Source: Bolinopsis microptera (Eukaryota; Ctenophora; Tentaculata; Lobata; Bolinopsidae). From it: a stretch of 64,000 bases of DNA. A program made the position numbers and the translations under genes. Positions 61,101-64,000 of this stretch are shown here, piece after piece. Below the pieces are notes generated by a model. That model ran no database searches, was not told the DNA's origin, and saw nothing but the letters and a program-made list of their open reading frames with translations. The stretch spans positions 8,223,411 to 8,287,410 of the forward strand of contig NC_087073.1 in assembly GCF_026151205.1 (NCBI RefSeq), read 5' to 3'. Position 1 is the first letter of the stretch. Each line of letters starts with the position of its first letter.

Positions 61101-64000
61101 TCTAAATGTTGGTCAAAAGATGAATCATAGTAACGCATTGGCCTATTATTGAACCATCTAAGCAGAACTACACAGCTAACTAGCTTTAACACAGAACATT
61201 GCTATAACTAAAATAAACTCACCATCAGTGAGACGATAGATTCTCCCTTGGGTAGGCCGTAAACCCCTGTATCCCCCTTCTCTCCCGTCAGAAGTACCCA
61301 TGCGTTCGCTGTACTCTGGGCGTTGAACTTGTTGCTGTTTACTATGTACAACTTGTACTGAATCGCTGGAATTTAGTTTGTTTTTAGAAGTCACATTCGG
61401 GAGGTGTACGCTTAGCGCTATGATGGAAATTAAATTAATCAAAGGTATCTTACATTCCAAGAATACAGTGGAGTTTCAGAATAAAAGAGCTTTGTATGAC
61501 CAACTCTGCAACCCACTGAAAATAACCAAGGACTCACTGATATTAGGGAAGGACGCAGTAAAACAGGTGAACGGAACAGCAGATAGGGTCAGGAGATACT
61601 TTATGAAGGGTGCTACTTTCTCCTCATCCCGTAAGAAGGCGTAGTCTTTATAGCGCTTACTAAGCACCTCCGAGTCGCAAGTTATCAGCTCCAGGTACTG
61701 CTGCATGCACTGCTTCTCTATTGATAACCTGAGGTTGATTAACGGTCAACAGACTGATGGGTGCCGTTATTAAACTCTTTAGATATGGCACCGTGTCAAG
61801 GACCAGTTTAGCCAGTAAATGAAAATCAAATGTGGACTGTAGATTAATCAGATTATCACATTAATAAAAAACTATTACCTGATAAAAGCCCTGGCTCTGC
61901 CAGTATCGGTTCGAATGATTCTCAAGTTCTTGATGTTGTTGATATCGATGTAAAGCTGTTCGTTAGTCGATATATCAGGAGGAAGATTGGGTGTCTGTTG
62001 AGAACTTCTCCTGAAGAACACTCCAGATGTTCGATAGTTGTCTTCTACTGAGTCATCCTCACTTGTTGATCCAGTTGAGGCTAGAAGAGAAAGTATGGTA
62101 AATGAGTGTGTAGGGAGGAATGATGGGTATCATGCTATTTAAAGATGAGTCCTGTAGGAAGGGTAATTTCCAAATTAAAAGTGCCGAAAGTAATCACACT
62201 TATACTCACAAGGGGAGCACTGAGGATGTTTCTCTTTCCACCGGTCAAGATGCTTGCGGAGTTGGTTCCACAGAGCACTCTTACCGTCCCGGACCACCAA
62301 ACCATGTGACCAAACCCGCTCCACCAGATCACAGATAGCTCCAACCATACTGTTCTCTTCCACACCCCGGATTACATAATCGTAGCCCAGGCCTTGAGCT
62401 TCCGGGCCCATCTTTAGGACGAGCAGGCGATTAATCTTGTTCTTGCAATCCTGAAAAATAAATCAAAATATTAGATTTAACTCATGTGATTTATGGTTAA
62501 ATTCAGAAAGTATGACCAATGACAATGAAATTGAGATGTTGGAAGTTCTTTAAAATTACGCTATAAGCCGAACCAGACAAACCTTGAGTAATTGGTTGGT
62601 AAAGTCAGCATGAGCTTTCATCATTCTGTCAAAGGAGTCGTCTGTATCCAGAGGGAAGTGTTTCTTAATAGTTGGACTGCTCAAGGCATTGCTCTTATGC
62701 TCCAACTGCGCTTTAGCTTCTTTTATAGAACGTTGTCTCAACAGTTTACGAGACATTGAGGCAGACCTGAAGTGACCCGATGATGAAATATTATCATTAT
62801 AGGCAATTCTAACACAATCCTTGGTAAATACTAAATATGTTATCGAAACACGTTTCAGGACAGCAAGGAGTTATCAATTAGCTGCAATAAACTTTGAAGA
62901 CTAACGTTTTATCAGAAGCATGTTCGAGAAGAAGTTGAGATCTTAGTATAGGAAAGTCACTAGATGGAGTGGTATCACCCGTAAGTATGGGGCTGCCACA
63001 TTGAACTGGGGGACGGCAAACAATATCCAGCAACCCTGACGTTGATGTAGGAGTTCTGGCAGAACCAAGACTCTTTTTAACTGAAATGATGGTGTGTAAA
63101 CGAGATAATAGACAGATCAAGGAACTGTTCGTTATGGGGAATGGTGCGATTAACGAGAAACGTATAAGAACTAAGAATATGTACACTGTTTTGACAATAT
63201 TAACACTTACCCTCAACTCCTGGCGGTGATTTGATCACATCGTCAAAAGTATAGTTCCTCAACTCGTCGATCCTACTGTCAAAGTGAGCAATAACATCTG
63301 ACGCAACACCAAAAGAACACAAAACCTTTGAATCGATAAAAGATGAAAACACATGGGTCTCTAAAAATCGAGATAGAAATGTCAGGTTCTGCTCTGCCTG
63401 ATCGCAGAGGAAAACGTCCCGTTCGAAATTATCGAGATTATCTCGGTTTGCCTCCCAAGTTTTTCTATCAGGCGGATATATCACGAATTTATCGTAGTTC
63501 TGTAAAAGTTTACAAAGGTGATCAAAGAAACAGTTTCTGATGGCAAGGTTTGTTGTCGATGTGTGCTGGCACTTTTCTTCTGATTTTGGCGATTCTCTAA
63601 ACTCGGCGTTGCATTGTCTGATTATTTTCAGCTTTGGGGGACGGTTCAGTCGTCTCTCACCAAAAGTTTTGGTTTTTGAATTCGTCGAGGTATCAGCAGG
63701 TGTGAAGTTAGTAGTTAGCTTCAGTCTAGAGAAAGGGTCGCTAGGTTGGGAGAGACTGGGTCGAGCTATGATAGAATTTATGGAATGTATCAGTTCGTCT
63801 CGATTTGGTAAATTAGGAATATCCTCAGGTAGGGTTAACCTGTTGTTGTCTATATCGAGAACACAGATATCTGCCTGTTCCTCAAGTGATAAATTAGCTG
63901 CTATGCCCATGAGATATGTGACCGGAGCTTCAATAAGGTCGAGGGAAGTTGCTGGAACGATCGGCACGTAGACGTGGTCCCATTCGAAGGGGTAAATCAG
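49176..64000 (-). CDS. DENND5: DENND5A/B-type Rab GEF (DENN-RUN-PLAT-RUN), 5' end beyond window
   Basis: DENN-domain guanine exchange factor acting on Rab GTPases in vesicle traffic; vertebrate DENND5A binds Rab6 and activates Rab39. Exons (5' to 3'): from the edge to 63211, 63080 to about 62900 (donor not settled), 62766-62583, 62450-62210, 62080-61879, 61728-61538, 61365-61223, 53608-53463, 53235-53144, 52918-52850, 52469-52330, 52194-51935, 49407-49176. Apart from the one unsettled donor, phases agree at each junction and all borders are GT-AG. Domain order matches human DENND5A: DENN, RUN1, PLAT, RUN2, ending at the same place in RUN2 (human ...LVKGIDI, here ...LIHQTER). The 7.6-kb intron 53609-61222 and the 2.5-kb intron 49408-51934 host other genes and elements. 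Confidence 0.93.
49607..51073 (-). CDS. MATE-family multidrug/cation extruder (SLC47-like)
   Basis: 488-residue membrane antiporter that would export organic cations in exchange for protons or sodium. It starts METAQKVLADELSFLKICLP with the first hydrophobic helix at about residue 15, and about 12 hydrophobic segments can be counted. Family marks: YLAGIGLGAM (helix 2 region), GFSSIFDVYGPQLCARAQY (the usual GLxxAxxTLxxQAxG site, altered), and TSVIQIGNALGSKD, the repeat-2 counterpart of RVGNALGAG. The acidic C-tail is hydrophilic. Single exon, on the same strand as DENND5 and wholly within its last intron, so it needs its own promoter (between 51074 and about 51300). Confidence 0.92.
   Translation of the reverse strand: METAQKVLADELSFLKICLPIWLYILSTMGEINLINLFAGYMGDQYLAGIGLGAMLPIVVNFLLLGFSSIFDVYGPQLCARAQYSELGVLMVKILLQGCVAFLLLSPLFVAMFYSLRYIPLLDDSEESGDIKDIAERFLAMSMGLCLLDYVVKVFFKFFIIKKAMMTVYGFTAILIAIQTILCYVSVVLFKMKSEGIIFSILVSRLLTILMSMMTLFQNRVKWHLNFRHLLTRRIFQNWWQMIKIGIAGGIMLLFTTITFFLSIFLSQVRGRVTVEVITISLYYYGFSIAGAAAIAFTSVIQIGNALGSKDVAKIQYQIRLSAINLVAERICFLVIMFLTRLWYYRLVTEDTAVISSLIECGYVYAVMITLSSIQELIGGGILFAFGKANIISVITVSSACLVGLPLMFLLVLKTDMNCTAFFVAMTVEQGVAIVVSCVMINRLDLSEEVEKCAARLEREATQPIPAETDELVIANPINSDTPEINPS
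51074..51934. other. Intron stretch upstream of MATE gene
   Basis: Likely holds the MATE promoter. 51745-51845 is a relative of the CACGTG inverted-repeat element at 6970. The 93-codon minus frame at 51361-51642 shows no recognised domain. Confidence 0.5.
51935..53608 (-). CDS. DENND5: DENND5 exons: PLAT end to RUN2 start
   Basis: 53608-53463 carries the second half of PLAT (NLGELRSLRVGHDNTGIS, PGWCLDHILVENV, FRCGGWLS), with the HDN core seen in all PLAT folds. 53235-53144 continues it (RDGSIERLLIGE). 52918-52850 and 52469-52330 form the linker and the first RUN2 helices (AQEMLATAVNSLVRHRY). 52194-51935 holds TLVTLLCGQQGLVPALQ and PLVWEFVHKV, the RUN2 core. For 52330 the donor GTAGAA is chosen because it keeps phase 0 with the acceptor at 52194. 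Confidence 0.88.
53609..54018. other. DENND5 intron, left of element C
   Basis: Nothing recognised; AT-rich intron sequence up to the target site CACTTTAG. Confidence 0.4.
54797..58765 (-). CDS. Unknown protein of element C, split by a LINE
   Basis: I do not recognise it. The first ATG, at 58765, gives a cysteine-rich start (WRCKCGRVM, DRCLRCNF: CxC...CxxC, a probable zinc site). The frame then shifts, or a tiny intron intervenes, near 58660. From 58659 a long frame runs to 57109: two copies of a proline-rich unit (VPEPSTED..S), basic low-complexity sequence with three copies of K(K)ETxLNKLSTR, then a more compact part (WKCNDMVPGQIIKAKAIQRV, FRLGCSLEEACLQNIYNIFG, a run KKRRRR). The LINE lies after HLAS. 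Beyond it 55040-54797 continues in the same frame (CLAIRGSLPSS, MSEEEIIEEHLFSLL). No DDE triad or RT is evident. It could be a DNA-binding or accessory factor. Confidence 0.55.
55053..57119 (+). mobile_element. APE-type LINE, 5'-truncated, young
   Basis: An open frame of about 650 codons (to 57056) covering the RT and C-terminus: MQNKFPTNRKH, SKLKSGKAVGIDKVPGEV, RPLTLLNVSRKILS, AYKAGRSCADLVW, DMSAAFNTIRR, ASQGDSTAGKLF, GYSDDLEE, RWTMLGHVLR, GRVGRHRTNL. YSDD as in the LINE at 379-1888. An 11-bp target duplication AACTGGCTAAA (55042-55052 and 57120-57130) marks the ends; the tail is TTATTATATTATAT. It sits inside element C and splits its gene. The open frame means it is recent. Confidence 0.92.
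59784..60286 (+). CDS. Small single-pass membrane protein, copy 1
   Basis: The frame 59950-60213 encodes 87 residues (starting MVTNNTEEVPAVVTYDE). A short acidic N-terminus with one glycosylation site is followed by one strong membrane segment (about residues 25-50, MILFWFLMFLLAVGGIFFCI), a basic stop-transfer stretch (RQKRKLK) and a polar tail ending ETDKLLS. No family recognised. It is tandemly repeated in a 500-bp unit, and the coding part is the best conserved portion, which argues it is a real gene. It lies on the opposite strand within the large DENND5 intron. Confidence 0.6.
60287..60700 (+). pseudogene. Small membrane protein, copy 2 (frameshifted)
   Basis: From 60451 it reads MVTNNKFETDRKKVPAVVTYDELEL, matching copy 1. 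The frame then breaks near 60528; the membrane segment continues in another frame (CLEAWTLCMALFGSIIVLLA, IYYIYLYRKRRGYE) and ends at a TGA at 60660. The end ETDKLLS is again visible as GRN-type sequence past this. Either a decayed duplicate or a gene with an unseen small intron. Confidence 0.6.
60701..61222. other. DENND5 intron, nothing recognised
   Basis: AT-rich stretch between the small duplicated gene and the PLAT exon; ends at the donor GTGAGTTT of exon 61365-61223 (minus strand). Confidence 0.4.
61223..62766 (-). CDS. DENND5: DENND5 exons: RUN1 and first half of PLAT
   Basis: 62766-62583 gives a linker ending FDRMMKAHADFTNQLLK. 62450-62210 is the RUN1 core (DCKNKINRLLVLKMG, GVEENSMVGAICDLVERVWS, GKSALWNQL). 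62080-61879 is a serine-rich insert ending IIRTDTGRARAFIR. 61728-61538 closes RUN1 (KRYKDYAFLRDEEK, PFTCFTASFPNI). 61365-61223 opens PLAT (IQYKLYIVNSNKF, ANAWVLLTGEKGDTGVYG). Phases join without loss at all of these borders. Confidence 0.9.
62880..64000 (-). CDS. DENND5: DENND5 exons: DENN module, open at window edge
   Basis: 64000-63211: LIYPFEWDHVYVPIVPATSL, APVTYLMGIAANL, CVLDIDNNRLTLPEDIPNLP (central DENN), a variable loop, then FVIYPPDRKTW, FLSRFLETHVFSSFIDSKV, FDSRIDELR (dDENN). The next exon starts at 63080 (VKKSLGSARTPTSTSG) and is open to about 62878; its 3' border is unsettled. A GG|GTTGCT site near 63030 would give the right phase for the exon at 62766, but it is a weak donor. Confidence 0.88.

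Overview
The window is nuclear DNA of an animal. It is AT-rich, has intron-containing genes with GT-AG splice sites, encodes animal proteins (DENND5, PP2A B'' subunit, ODF3/CIMAP1, MATE transporter, rhodopsin-like receptors, TGEKPY-linked zinc fingers, ribosomal protein eL27), and carries a short interstitial TTAGGG tract. The receptors lack a normal DRY motif and the retroelement load is heavy and mixed. This fits a marine, perhaps non-bilaterian (ctenophore-like) invertebrate, but I cannot fix the phylum from sequence alone.

Layout. 1-6.7 kb: 3' part of a PP2A B'' regulatory subunit gene (+), eight exons, with a LINE fragment, MITEs and an 18-bp minisatellite in its introns. 6.7-13.1 kb: gene-poor, with small inverted-repeat elements and a complete-looking but frameshifted 3.7-kb LINE that has an N-terminal PHD finger and a C-terminal restriction-like endonuclease (8970-12636, 16-bp target duplication). 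14.0-23.9 kb: three tandem copies of a C2H2 zinc-finger gene unit. They have been hit by five mobile elements: a 727-bp foldback, two poly-G/C-ended elements, an APE-type LINE and a Helitron. The sister copies give the empty site for most of them. 24.2 kb: intact eL27 (+). 27.8-29.3 kb: ODF3/CIMAP1-like gene (-, four exons, one GC-AG intron). 30.7-41.0 kb: cluster of four related rhodopsin-like GPCR genes (-), one frameshifted and one truncated, with a 1.9-kb array of a 35-bp satellite between the last two. 43.1-48.7 kb: LINE remnants, an interstitial telomere-like tract and small palindromic elements. 49.2-64 kb: a DENND5A/B gene (-) running off the right edge. It hosts a single-exon MATE transporter in its last intron (same strand). 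Its 7.6-kb intron holds a 5.07-kb poly-G/C-ended transposon, itself split by a young LINE, and a duplicated small membrane-protein gene (+).

The most unusual signal is a set of three elements (15251-15970, 22100-23476, 54026-59095). All are capped by a run of G at the left end and C at the right end, and all have 6-8 bp target duplications. Each carries at both ends a hairpin-forming segment that lies in the same orientation at both ends, inside short true inverted repeats. Their interiors are unrelated. The largest holds a minus-strand open reading frame of no family I recognise. I do not know a described transposon group with this combination.
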